The notes below the pieces were generated by a model. That model had not been told where the DNA came from and did no database searches. It saw only the letters and a list, made by a program, of their open reading frames with translations. From contig OZ004584.1 of assembly GCA_963924555.1 (NCBI GenBank), positions 1,797,001-1,861,000 on the forward strand: a stretch of 64,000 nt of DNA, given 5' to 3'. Positions 1 through 45,200 of the stretch are shown piece by piece. Origin of the DNA: Crambe crambe. Taxonomy: Eukaryota; Porifera; Demospongiae; Poecilosclerida; Crambeidae. Position 1 is the stretch's first letter; the number at the start of each line of letters is the position of its first letter. Made by a program: the position numbers and the translations under genes.

Positions 1-194
1 GTCACTCCCACTGCTCCAAAACCCACTGCCCCAATGATAGCAGGTGCAGCAAGGATAGCAACTCCAGTACCGATTACACCAACAGTTGCAGTTCCAGCAA
101 TTGCAGCTCCAGCAATGGCAACTTTTTTCTTGTTACGATTACAAAGATCCATAAATTTTTTAATTGGGTTCTTCTTCTTGTGATCAGGATTCAT
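1..194 (-). CDS. IFI27/ISG12-like protein, partial (copy 1; 3' end off window)
   Basis: This is the N-terminal 64 codons of a small hydrophobic protein; the rest lies beyond the window edge. The start ATG is at 194-192. It opens with a basic stretch (MNPDHKKKNPIKKF) followed by Gly/Ala/Val-rich hydrophobic sequence and the start of the ISG12 signature (GAVGFGAVGV). It is nearly identical to the complete copy at 3677-4099, apart from a longer basic start (MNPDHKKK versus MK). Family knowledge: ISG12/IFI6/IFI27 (Ifi-6-16) proteins insert in mitochondrial or other internal membranes and influence apoptosis and innate responses. That role here is inference. It belongs to copy 1 of the segmental duplication. 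Confidence 0.75.
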   Translation of the reverse strand, partial: MNPDHKKKNPIKKFMDLCNRNKKKVAIAGAAIAGTATVGVIGTGVAILAAPAIIGAVGFGAVGV

Positions 195-984
195 GCTTCT
201 CCAGTGCTCAGTATCTAAAATGGGTACATGGAAAAAAAACTGTAATCATGTATTTTAATGATGGTCATGTCTATGTAATAATTGCAAAGAGAGGTGGGAC
301 AAATTATACACAGCTCTTAGTTCTTGTACTTGTAGCCCAATGCATGGGCAGATCAAAAGCGCTGGCACACATGAGAAGACCAGGAAGTAGAATAGATTAA
401 ACCAGCCATATTTCTTCAGTCTTGTTGGGTCTCAACTAGAAACCTCTTTAAAATCAATGCTCATAATGGAGATTAAGTCTGAAAGTTGTCAATGCAGCAT
501 GATGATATCACTGTTACTAAGCAACTACTAGCTGCTAAGCAACTGGTGGGAAAGACACAGGGGGCGGGAATTTGGCTATAAGACACCCCCCAGTTGGGAA
601 GAAAAATCCTGACCATGCCATTAACTCCTGCATGTATCGCAATTTTTACACCTTCTCTCACATGCTCCATAGCTCTAGTACGCTCTTCCAAATCTTAAAG
701 GAGAGAAAGCTATATGGACTATATTATTACGGGGGGGGGGGCTGTGCACGTGAGACTACCTGGGTGGTTGACCAGATCACTGGACCTACGTAACTCATCA
801 CATTTGATTTGTTACAAAGATTTAAGAATCATGCAGGGCCCTGCCAGAGCTAGTGCACATAACACTGTGGCTCAGACAATAATTTAGGTCCAGCAGTGCA
901 TGGTGGCACTTAGAAAATTTTCGGATTAAGAAAGAAAAAGAAGCCCAAAGCTTCACTGGCCTATGTAGCTATAAGTAATTAAGA
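195..984. other. Gene-free flank of IFI27-like copy 1
   Basis: No credible gene. This stretch aligns in blocks with 4100-6135, the flank of the second IFI27-like copy. The long shared block 745-972 versus 5868-6135 contains a GGGCCCTGCC-like stretch. The short open frames here have no coding character and are not shared with the paralogous flank. Confidence 0.6.
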
Positions 985-1442
985 CACAAGGTAGATTGGG
1001 GTAACTTGGGACACTCTTACTACAAAATTAATGATAATATCCCTGCAACCGCTTTAGCTAAGCTTCAAGTTGCAAGAGATAGAGATTATGGGTGTGGTTT
1101 ATTAATTAATTGTGTTCGCCAATGTGTGATAAAGTTTAAACAGCGATGCATGTTTTGCTGACTGATCACTTCTTTAAAACAATGAGATCATTATGCAGCA
1201 TTATCTCAGTGAGTAGAATATTGATAAATCAGTTAAGTAATTTGAAGTTAGTTTATTAAGTTTTTTCTTGCAGTCTTGTAAAATCAGCAGAGTGTTTAGA
1301 GTAACCAAAGCACTCTGGACTGGCTTCAAAGAGAGACAAAGCATAAATGTTTATGTGTGCAAAATAAGATCTTGAAACTCTTAGTAATCTCGAAGCATGA
1401 TAAAAATATAACTCCAGTGTCCCAAGCCACCCTACTTTATCT
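985..1442. mobile_element. Candidate short inverted-repeat DNA element
   Basis: The ends carry imperfect inverted repeats of about 25-30 bases: GGTAACTTGGGACACT on the left (around 997) and the complement of AGTGTCCCAAGCCACC on the right (around 1414). There is no coding capacity. The stretch is absent from the paralogous duplicated segment (copy 2 near 6135), as expected for an insertion. Target-site duplication and superfamily are unclear. Confidence 0.45.
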
Positions 1443-2428
1443 AGGGGACCCTATACCATAAAAATTAAAATTTTAAAACGTCCATATCTTCATTATACTA
1501 CCCCCTATAAGCTTGATTTAGGTCTCAAAAGAGAGCTCTCTTGTAGAGCTTTCCAATGGTGTACTTAGTTACAACTTTACACCCCCCATATATGGAAGAC
1601 CTGACATGACCTCAGAAATTAAAAAAATTCTTTTAAATTACCACATACTTAGGAGGCCTTTGATACTCCTATCATAGCTTCTATGGGCCTAGCTGCTTTG
1701 AATGAACGAAGGGATTTCAAGGGGGGGGGGGGGGGGGGGTATGGTTCCAAAGAAAAAAAAGTAAATGTGAAAAAAGGTACTCGTTTCGACATCTCCCTTC
1801 ATATGTTTGGAACCATACCCCCCCTTGAAATCCCTTCGTTCATTCAAAGCAGCTAGGCCCATAGAAGCTATGATAGGAGTATCAAAGGCCTCCTAAGTAT
1901 GTGGTAATTTAATTTAATTTCTGAGGTCATGTCAGGTCTTCCATATATGGGGGGTGTAAAGTTGTAACTAAGTACACCATTGGAAAGCTCTACAAGAGAG
2001 CTCTCTTTTGAGACCTAAATCAAGCTTAGGCCACACCAAGTCAATTATTAGTTTCTGGTCCCCCGCCCGCCTGCTAATCGCGCTCGCGGGAATTTGAGGA
2101 CTATAATGATATGTAGCAAAAGAAGTAGAAGAACAGAGGACCTCGTGCGTGTTGTGTGAAATAATTATTGTGAAATGTTGTACTAGTTGCTCCACCAGCC
2201 ATGCCTTTGATCAATGTAGAACAGTTATATCTGAACATTCTACCCTTCTACCATGGAAGATTGCAAACTTGCAGCAGCCATGATAGTCGCAATTACCGCC
2301 CGCCCGCATGTTAATTTAAAAGGGGAAAGACCAGAAACTAATAATTGACTTGGTGTGGCCTTATAGGGGGTAGTATAATGAAGATATGGACGTTTTAAAA
2401 TTTTAATTTTTATGGTATAGGGTCCCCT
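1443..2428. mobile_element. Large palindromic (fold-back) element
   Basis: The left arm (1443-1750) and right arm (1807-2428, after removing the nested element 2029-2360) are near-perfect reverse complements of about 300 bases, separated by a 56-base spacer. The arms begin AGGGGACCCTATACC. A homopolymer inside the arms differs: G19 at 1721-1739 in the left arm versus C7 in the right arm. The whole palindrome is missing from the paralogous segment, so it is an insertion. No transposase is present. Confidence 0.75.
2029..2360. mobile_element. 332-bp MITE nested in the palindrome, Harbinger-like 3-bp target duplication
   Basis: It has perfect 32-base terminal inverted repeats beginning GGCCACACCAAGTC. 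The flanks are TTA on both sides (2026-2028 and 2361-2363). The left palindrome arm keeps the uninterrupted site (AAGCTTATAGGG complement at 1505-1516), so insertion with a 3-bp TTA duplication can be read directly. A TTA/TWA target duplication fits the PIF/Harbinger superfamily. No coding capacity is seen. Confidence 0.8.
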
Positions 2429-2886
2429 TAATATAGCTCTGCTAATAGTGTCCAGCTGCTGGACCAATAGACTTTGAATTCATAAATTAAAAAGAACCAT
2501 TTCAGCCTCATGCCCAGTCTCTCTGAAAGACTCAGAGCCTAGCTGAGTAATATGTTACTGAGGATGCCTTGCAGTCAAACCAAAATATCTTCATGCTGAA
2601 TGATCTTAGCTATCTCTCAGTTGTGATATAAATTTGACTGCTTAGGTATTAGCTATCTGAGAACGTAAACTTACCAGTCCGGTGAAAGTAAGTCGATCTA
2701 TGGTCGGTAGCAGTTCGCAGCCAGCTGGTCCAGATATAGATCCCAAGGTCAAGCGCGAGCGCGCGATAAATTCAGGGGGGCCGCGCCGCGCCGCCGGGCA
2801 TAGGGTGGGAGAAAGGTGACATAATTATTATGCTGGCAGGATGTGTTAATACCCAACAGTTTCATTCAATGCAACAGTCATGAACA

Positions 2887-2890
2887 TTAT

Positions 2891-2929
<39 letters not shown>

Positions 2930-3021
2930 GGTTCATAAAGTCTTTCATCAGTCAGATGTAATGAAGTGGTGCTTTCTGGAATGGCTCCAATTGGTGAAGC
3001 AAAGTAACCCACATACAATCA
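2887..3021 (-). pseudogene. LIG4 last-exon relic in duplication copy 1
   Basis: This stretch is homologous to the functional final LIG4 exon (6953-7100), including the stop-codon context and the 3' splice-site region. It lacks about 40 bases around the conserved WVTDS part of BRCT2. The six-G tract that encodes Pro-Pro in LIG4 is here a run of 45 G (2893-2937). No upstream LIG4 exons accompany it, so it is a stranded duplicate of host-gene sequence. Confidence 0.75.
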
Positions 3022-3138
3022 CTGCATATAAAAATTAATAGGTAAAATAACAGGACTCGCGATAAGACTATAGCTAGTAGGGGTCATAATAAACAGTCTG
3101 TCCTTATAATAACAGCAGTCTGTCCTACAGGACAATAA

Positions 3139-3676
3139 GTCTGTGGCTTAAATTAAACAGCTTCAAGCCCCCTCCAGTATGGTCAAAAGGCTGTATGCAA
3201 TTGCTTATATAGCTACGTGGCTAGGTAAACATAACTACAGACTGCCTATATGAAGGATAATATTATTGTTGATAAATATTTTCAAAATGAGGAATAGCTA
3301 GCTAGCTAGCTGAATAACGGAATAGCTAAATAGCTAAATAGTTATAGCTATCTCTGCATGGGAATAACTTTTGGTATACTTTGGGAATTGTAATGATTAC
3401 AGACCATGACGGATATTAGCTACATACCAGCTGTATAAATAATAATAATAAGTTCATGATTAGTGTTGTATCTTCACGCAGGTAGCTAGTCTTGCAAAGA
3501 AGAGCTTTGTTGATTAGAATACACAAAATTTGTACAATTACAGACTGAGCATGCCCAGTATAAAAGTTGATGATTGAAATGGAGATACCACGATTAGAAA
3601 ATGATGTATTATGATACTGATTAACTATTAGCTATTTTGTTTTAATTCTTTGCAATGAGATTCCTTTGCCACTTCT
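3139..3676. other. Gene-free spacer between duplication copies
   Basis: AT-rich spacer with TAGC-type word repeats near 3295-3350. It presumably holds the 3' flank of the IFI27-like gene at 3677-4099. I see no other gene. Confidence 0.5.
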
Positions 3677-4099
3677 TCACTCTTCTTCGTCACCTCCATT
3701 GCCCGCATTATCTCTTTGGTGGCTCAGTGCCTTTGCTACTGCCAATGATCCAACCCCTGTCCCAGCCCCGACAGCAGCTCCAGCAGTTCCTCCTATTGCT
3801 CCAGCTGTAGCCATTCCTGCTACCCCCAGACCTGCTGCTCCAGCACTTTGAAATGCAGCAAAGAGACTTCCAGCAGCAACGCTTCCAATCATTGAGTGTA
3901 TTCCTGCTGCAATGCTGCCGGCAGCCACTCCCCCTGCTCCAAAACCCACTGCCCCAATGACAGCAGGTGCAGCAAGGATAGCAACTCCAGTACCAATTAC
4001 ACCAACAGTTGCAGTTCCAGCAATTACAGCTCCAGCAATGGCAATTTTTTTCTTGTTACGATTACAAAGAGCCATAAATTTCTTAATTGGGTTCTTCAT
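3677..4099 (-). CDS. IFI27/ISG12-like small membrane protein (140 aa, copy 2)
   Basis: This is a complete single-exon frame. A basic N-terminus (KNPIKKFMALCNRNKKK, residues 2-18) is followed by Ala/Gly/Val-rich hydrophobic segments to about residue 125 and an acidic tail ending GDEEE. Residues 50-92 carry the ISG12 hallmark pattern: VGFGAGGVAAGSIAAG, then VAAGSLFAAFQSAGAAG. That matches the Ifi-6-16 (IFI27/IFI6) family, whose usual length is 90-140 residues. Family members sit in mitochondrial or nuclear membranes and modulate apoptosis and innate immunity; the role here is inferred. A second copy lies at 1-194. The start is the only ATG before the basic stretch. Confidence 0.85.
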   Translation of the reverse strand: MKNPIKKFMALCNRNKKKIAIAGAVIAGTATVGVIGTGVAILAAPAVIGAVGFGAGGVAAGSIAAGIHSMIGSVAAGSLFAAFQSAGAAGLGVAGMATAGAIGGTAGAAVGAGTGVGSLAVAKALSHQRDNAGNGGDEEE

Positions 4100-6140
4100 G
4101 CTGCTGCAGAGCTCAGTGAAAATAATTATCTAAAATTGGCATATCCTTTTATCAATACATGTAAAATACATGATTACAGTTGTTTCCAGGTGCAGGTACA
4201 TTACATATATCTAATGATGGTCATGTCTAAGCTAAATAATTCCAAAGAAAGGTGAGGTGAATTATACACAGCTTAGTACTTGTACTTGTAACCCAATGCG
4301 TGGGAAGATTGAAAGTTCTGGCACACACAATGACATCAAGAACACCTGGTGAATATATTTTATTTACCAGGAAGTGACTAAAGGTTATTCCCCAGGAAGT
4401 AGAATCGAATGAAAAGCCAGCATAATTTTGATTAAGCCAGCCTCGGTTCTTAGTGCTATTCAGCTGTGTGCTTATAACTACAGTATTCAACCGGAAACCT
4501 CAAGATTAAGTTTTGAAAATCAGTAACATCACTTTTCCTGTCTTCCTTGCTGCATATTGTTAATGTTCACATGTTCACTGTACTGAAAGTTTAATAGCTA
4601 TCTAGAATCTTCTTAGCCAATGCAGCATGATGACATCACTGTTACTATAAGCAACTACTAGCTTGGTGGGAAAGAGATGGGATAAGACAGTTAGAACACA
4701 CCTCCCTGTATTGTATGGCTATGTTTGTCCTGCCCTGGTATGTTCTATTACATACACACAGTCATGTGACTGTTAGCTGGGGTACATAATTAACTATGTA
4801 ATACAGAGGATTTCACTATCTTTGCAACTGCAAAAAGCCAGTCACATGATCAATATGAGGAATCTGACCAATCAGTAGGTTTGAATTACTTCCGCTTTTG
4901 GCTACAGGTGCATCACACAGTCATTATGTACATTAGCTACATCACATAAAATCACACACTCACAGCTAGCCATAACTAATAATTAAGCTACACATACACA
5001 CAACTTCTACACATGTAGTCTCTAGAGCTATTAACAACTAGCTATGTAAACTGTAAAAATGAAAGTGTGCTGCAGCTGTGCATACTAAAGGTGCTGATCT
5101 GCATTGGGATATTAATTTTTCGTCCCAATATGGACACCAAATTGCAATGTACATTTATTTTTTGCCTCTGGCACCAAAGTGCTGAGGTGTAGGGTTGGAA
5201 GCATGTACATTATAGGTGGATTTGTGATTGGTCGACAACAAGATAACCATAATGAGCGTGAACAAAGACTGGCTGTATAAGAGCACAAAGAACAACAACT
5301 ATACATGCCAGAAGATCAGCCAGACATCAAGAATACATAGAAGAGCAAAGACTAGGACATAGTGAGACACCAATCAGAGCGGACCACTGACTAGTGAATA
5401 TAGAAGTCTTAGGGCAGTGTTAATGACATGGTCAGGATTTTCCATTCTAGCTACTATTAATGTCAAAATGTCCATTTCAAGCCACAAGTACAAGTCTGCA
5501 GCTGCTTGCTCTGGTGGGTGGAGCAGTGGTAGTCTCCCGGCACAGCCCCCTGTAAAGATATCTGTAATACCAGGCATGGTTTATAAAAAAGTGCCGAGCA
5601 TTTTTAATTCAGATCATGGCTATATAAAATTGTTGCACATATGGGAGAGATGTCTCCTCAGAGAAGGAGAAAAAACATAGTTGCTGCTCAACATTTCAAG
5701 CAGTAGCCCAAACACTTTTCTCTTAGAACCAATGCAGCTATGGTTGCAACTTGATCCTTCATTTAGTGCTATTAGAGGAGATACTATATTACGCTCCTCT
5801 AGATTTTAGAGGACAGAACGAGAAAGGTATATGAATTAGACCAGACTCCTATATTTTACAGGGGGCTGTGCATGTGAGACTACCCAGGTGGTTGACCAGA
5901 TCACTGGTCCTAACTCATCACATTTGATTTTGCTACAAAGCCCTTCATTGATTACAATTTTTTTTTCACTATTAAGAATCGTGCAGGGCCCTGCCAGAGC
6001 TAGAGCACATTCATAACGATATGGCTCAGACTATAATATACAGCTAGGTCCAGCAGTGGTGGCACTTAGAAAATTTTCAGATTAAAAATCTGAAGAAAGA
6101 AAAAGAAGCCCAAAGCTTCACTGGCCTATGTAGCTATTAC
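4100..6140. other. Gene-free flank of IFI27-like copy 2
   Basis: I find no supported gene in these 2 kb. The block 5868-6135 repeats 745-972 (segmental duplication). The open frames here, such as 5417-5680, are short, lack recognisable motifs and are not conserved in the paralogous flank. Confidence 0.5.
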
Positions 6141-6343
6141 AGAGCCTGAGCCAGCTCATTTGTAGTGGTACGGCTACCATCTTAATGTTGTTGATTCAAT
6201 TTCAGTCTGATATGATCTAGGTAATACCATGTAAAGTCATTGTTATTATTTAAATTGCACACACACACACACACACAATAAAACAAAACAAAAAAACTCT
6301 GAATGGTAGTACGGCCATGGCCGTAGCAGCGCCTCCGGCCATG
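6141..6343 (-). mobile_element. SINE, probably 5S-rRNA-derived (copy A)
   Basis: It shares its whole architecture with 9134-9438: a GAGCCAGCTCATTT end, a conserved middle, a CA microsatellite, an A-rich part and a GC-rich end. Read on the minus strand, the GC-rich end gives GCTACGGCCAT then ACTACCATTCA. This resembles the start of metazoan 5S rRNA (CTACGGCCATACCACCCTGAA). This copy has a small extra duplication (GGCC) in that region. It is absent from the paralogous segment, so it is an insertion into the duplication. Confidence 0.5.
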
Positions 6344-6952
6344 CAGTGAGTATAAGACCAATACACACACTGTTTGGTGTGTGTATTGGGACAAATTAGT
6401 GTGCAGTATCACACTTTCATTTTTACAGTGTATAGCTCTGCTATAATAGCGTGGACCAATAGCCACTTTGAGTTCATAAATTAAAAGAACCATAATTTCA
6501 GCCTCATGCCCAGTCTCTCTGAGAGACTCAGAGCCTAGCTGAGTATAAGCAGTCTCGCGTAGCCAGACCCGATTCTTTCCTTTTTAATCGGGTCTAGCTA
6601 TAATGCGAGACTAAAGATCTTCATGCTGATCTTTACTCAGTTGTGATATAAATTTGACTGCTATAAATATGTAGGTATTAGCTATCTGAGATCGTAAACT
6701 TACCAGTCCCAAGTCGATCTAAGGTCGGTAGCAGTTCGCAGTCCAGCGTACGCGTCGTTCCAAGGCCGAGCGCCGATAAATTCAGAGGGGCAGGGCATAA
6801 GGTGGAGTTCCAGCAGGAAGTAGCTGAGATGCACAGGATGTGTAGATAGTAGAATAGTCTCGCGAGCCAGCCGCGAGACTAGCTACTTAAAGTAATTTTT
6901 GCTACTACCCAACAGTTTCAGTCAATGATGTTTAATGCAACAGTTATGAACA

Positions 6953-41154
<34,202 letters not shown>

Positions 41155-41385
41155 TACGTTCGGACCTCTATGAAATCTTTACGAGCTGGTTAGATAGACT
41201 GATCACTGTACCCTCTTGCTCTGTCTTCGATCATAGATAAATGCTTCGATGATTTTTAATAGCCACCACGCCTACTGATGTTGTTAATAAAATTAATGCG
41301 CACCTAATTTTTGACCTTTAACCCCTTGCAGGCAGCTGGTCCTAGCATATAGATCCTTGGTGCAATAAGCGATTATGGTGTAATC
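41155..41385. promoter_or_regulatory. Shared LIG4/CNTLN intergenic promoter region
   Basis: 231 bases separate the two divergent start codons (LIG4 at 41154, CNTLN at 41386). It must contain both 5' UTRs and a bidirectional promoter. I see no clear TATA box for either side and no other gene. Confidence 0.6.
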
Positions 41386-42269
41386 ATGGAAGAACCTAAC
41401 GAACTCAAGGGGCTGGATGAAAATCGTCCAGCCAGCAGGAAGGAGGTGGAGAGGCTGATGGAAGAGTTGAAACAATCTGAAGTGAGTAGTTGCAGATAAG
41501 CAAAGCAAATATTAAAGCAGTGTACAGTAGATAGACTAGCTAGGGTATGTGTGTAGGAATGCATGTTGGTTGAATACTACATTGTTTCATAAGGGAAAAT
41601 CCAGGGGAATTTCCCCTCAAAATGCTTTTCTGTCAATAATAGCTAGCATGATTAATCATATATGCAGAATATGAGCACCTTTATGTGTACACTTTTCCAA
41701 TGCAAAGACCATTGCTCAGTTATCCAATGGTCATCACAACTACAATGTTGCCCAATAGTCATCACATTACAATGATGGCATTGCTCAGTTACCCAATGGT
41801 CATCACAACTACAATGTTGCCCAATAGTCATCACATTACAATGATGGCATTGCTCAGTTACCCAATGGTCATCACAACAATAAACTACACTGTTGGTATC
41901 AAATGAATCTGAAAGATCACCACTGCTCCACTATGACAGTGATAAGACCCAGAACGCCAGTGTCGACTGAAATGGTTGTAGCCTACATACAGACTAGCTC
42001 ATTGCAGTTGTATTATTAATCTAAGACATTTGATATACTCACAATTGGATCCCTGCACACTGTATTTAGCTCAATCAGCTTTAGGCCAGCCCTTGCCAGC
42101 TAGATAGTAGTAGCATAATTATGGAAGGGCCTTACTATAATGGAGCTCAGAGTCACTAGTATCTATTACTGTACATGCAGGTGGATAAAGAGTTTGTGTG
42201 GTCGCTATGGAAGGAGACTCAGCAAGAATTACCCAATGTATCTGAGATCATAGAGATGGTAGTAGCAAG
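41386..42269 (+). CDS. CNTLN: CNTLN exons 1-2
   Basis: Exon 1 encodes 32 residues (MEEPNELKGLDENRP ... LMEELKQSE, ending at GTGAGT). Exon 2 encodes VDKEFVWSLW ... IIEMVVA and ends two bases into a codon. The 0.7-kb intron 1 contains a 69-bp tandem repeat (41711-41880). The start ATG at 41386 is the first in frame; an upstream ATG at about 41374 is followed at once by a stop. Confidence 0.8.
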
Positions 42270-45200
42270 GTAAGCTGCCATTAAGATACAGTTGTATTAT
42301 GGTATAGGAAAGATCATGGCAAGATGTTAATAAGTAATTATGGCATAATGTTTAAATTTAAATTTTCAATATGACTATGACCTCAAAAGTAAAGGAAAGC
42401 AGCAATCAATGTTATTAAATAATAAAAAACAACAATAAAAACAACAACAAAAAACAAAAACAATATAATTACTAGCTTATTCTCGTGTAGAAATTCAGAG
42501 AGAGTATTTCTCTAATTTTTGGTTCTTTTGTGAAAGAAACCTGAGTCATTGGTGTCTTTGTGATAACCTGTCAGCTCACTCTTACTAGATAAGCTATAGC
42601 TTCTTTCGTGAAACAAACCCGAGTCATTGATATCTTCGTGATAACCTGTCAGCTCACTCTGACTAAACGAGCTATTGTAGCATTTCTCCTTCACAATCCA
42701 CCTTACTCTTACTACTGCTTGCACTGTTACCACAACCAAGAAGTGACAGAAAGCGATCCCCACCAAGACATAAGTGAGTGGGTAGTGCAGGTAATTTGGC
42801 AGTATAAAAATGCACGATAATACTATTGCATTGTAGATCAGTGAATTTTCCATCAGTGATAAATACTTCTTTTTGTAAATGGGGCCTGTGAATGACTTGT
42901 ATAGGAGCAGACCACTCAAGATTAAAACGAGACTGAAATGTTTGATTTTTATTTGAGGGCCATAAAACAACGGAGTGACCGTGAAAAGTATACGGACAAG
43001 AAGTAACACTCCGATCCAATACTCTTTCTTGTCTTTGAATGGACCAGAGTGAGCATCTATCACAGGTTTGAGTTTGTTGACCCATCTGCTCACTCTGGGG
43101 TGTGTGATCTTGTACAAGTGGCGTGAGAACAGGAGGAAAAATGTGTAGGGTATGACGATGAAGATCAATGCTAACAGAGCAACAATGAAGAGTGGAATAT
43201 GCTTGCCTTCCAGGTATCCCAAGTTACCATCTTGTGCCCATCTTGTGTATGGGATGGTATTTGGTGCAATTTCATATATGACAGTATAGCTCAGTGCAGA
43301 CACTATTGTTATGAGGATTTTCGAATACGATAAAAGAAACAGTGTTAAAAGAACAGGCACGCCATTGTTTCCAAGTATGTTGACTCTTTTCGCTATGAAA
43401 ATGAGTGTGATACTGATGCACCAAATGTAGACGGGGAAAAGGAACTGCAGCCATGTGAACACGTATGCATCCAGTCCATTAAAGAAACAGGTTTCAATGC
43501 CAAAATTCAGGTTAAACCATGCTAAGAAAATGCGGGGAAATTCTGTGCCGTTTTGATAGAAAGGTATGAGCACATTTCCATTGATCCATAGCACATTGCA
43601 GTAAAATATCAGGCCATGAAGTAGACCATTTGCCACTGTGAGATCAAGTAATTTCATGAAGAAGACTAGTATGAAACCGGCAGCTAGGAAGACGAGGATG
43701 AGCAGCAAGTTGAGGTTATTGTTACACCTCAAGCAGTCACATTTCAAGCAGTTTGATGACCCTAGGGCTAAACTGTGTCCTTTTTTACATTGTCCACAGA
43801 CCTTTCCAGTTCGATTCTCTTTGCACTGAACATCGGGATTGTTCAAGTCCACAACTCCTTCTATGCATTTATTTTTTCGGCAGTTAATGTTCAATAGCAT
43901 CCGTGATTCATAATCAGAGGAATTAGTAGGGGCCAACCATATGCTTCTGTCACGTTCGATAAAAGCTTTCCCGTTCTTGAAGCAACAATTTATAGATGAA
44001 ACTCTTTCTTTCAATTTTGGATGACAGTCACAGATGCTGTCCTCATTTAATGAGAATCCTGAAGGACATTTCTGCATAGTCAGACCAATATACAATGGCG
44101 TAGTCAGTAGATTTACGTCAATCACTCCCTTTGTCTTATATTCTTCTACATATTTACTAGTGATGGATTTATTTTTGTACCATGTATTCAATTCTGAACC
44201 ATCAATTGATAGAATCAGTTCAACCTTTTCATTTCGAGAGTGAATAGTATAAGTCATGTTTTGGCATTCAGGTGTGGCTATGTTTTGAGCTGACTCTAAA
44301 CTGGTTAGATAAGATTGCTCATTTGTAGTTGCAAATACTGACCCGGCCACAGCACCAAAATCTGCTCCAACAACGATAACGGAGAGATTGAACGATTCCC
44401 CAGGGTGGACAGATTTGTTGTAGAAAATGTAGTTCTCATCCGCACATTTAGGTTTATTTCCTTCACAAAGGCAAGCACGAGTTGGGTCAGAGGTCACGCA
44501 CGTGACACTCTCATTGAAATCTGGATCAAATTTCATTGGTAATTTACTCATAGATGCTTGTTCAGTTCCCGCATTGCATGGTGTTTTTGTAGTGGCACCA
44601 TAGATGTGCCAACCTCCTTTTTTGGCAGTATTGTTGTAGAATTCTATAGTGGCTTTTGGTTTTGGAGATTGGAATTGATAGAAGCAACGTTGCCCATTGT
44701 CGATCTGGATAGGGATATTTCGGATACAAATGGCCCCTCCCACATTCTCCACCTGATTATCTTTAAATGTGATGTTTGCATCATCAGCTATGGTTAGGAA
44801 AACTGTGAATATCAAGAGACCGCCTCCCTCGTATCCATAGTTGTTGTTAAACTCTACTTTCCCCGATAGTATAAATGTTTTAGACAGATAAATAGAAATT
44901 GCAGTTCCATGATTGTCAGCAAACCTGCTGTTACTGATGCTTGCGTTTTGAGATCTGTAAATGAAGACGGTCTTGGGTACTGCATTAGCGTCATGATTGC
45001 CTTCAAAAATCACACTATCCATAATAATCTTGTAAGTTGATAGTGGATTATCGTTGGGGGCCACAGATAGTCCAGCTGCATTGGGAACCTGCCATGTGTA
45101 AGGATTACCACTACTAACATCCGGCAGAGAATTATTACTGATGGTGGTATTCTGTAAGTGGATGTGATTTTCGGCGTCTGTAATAAGAATATATATGCCA

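Larger units (their letters stand above)
1..3138. repeat. Segmental tandem duplication, copy 1
   Basis: Blocks at 1-470, 480-560, 745-972 and 2430-3138 repeat in the same order and orientation in copy 2 (3903-7190). The unit carried an IFI27-like gene and the terminal exon of LIG4. Copy 1 has been opened by DNA elements at 985-2428, where copy 2 instead has a SINE insertion at 6141-6343. This shows that all of these insertions happened after the duplication. Copy 1 has lost most coding integrity in the LIG4 piece. Confidence 0.75.

Noticed and set aside
3666-4255. Plus-strand Pro/Ala- or Ser/Asn-rich frames opposite the IFI27-like gene
   Set aside because: They are shadows of the Gly/Ala-rich codons of the minus-strand gene.
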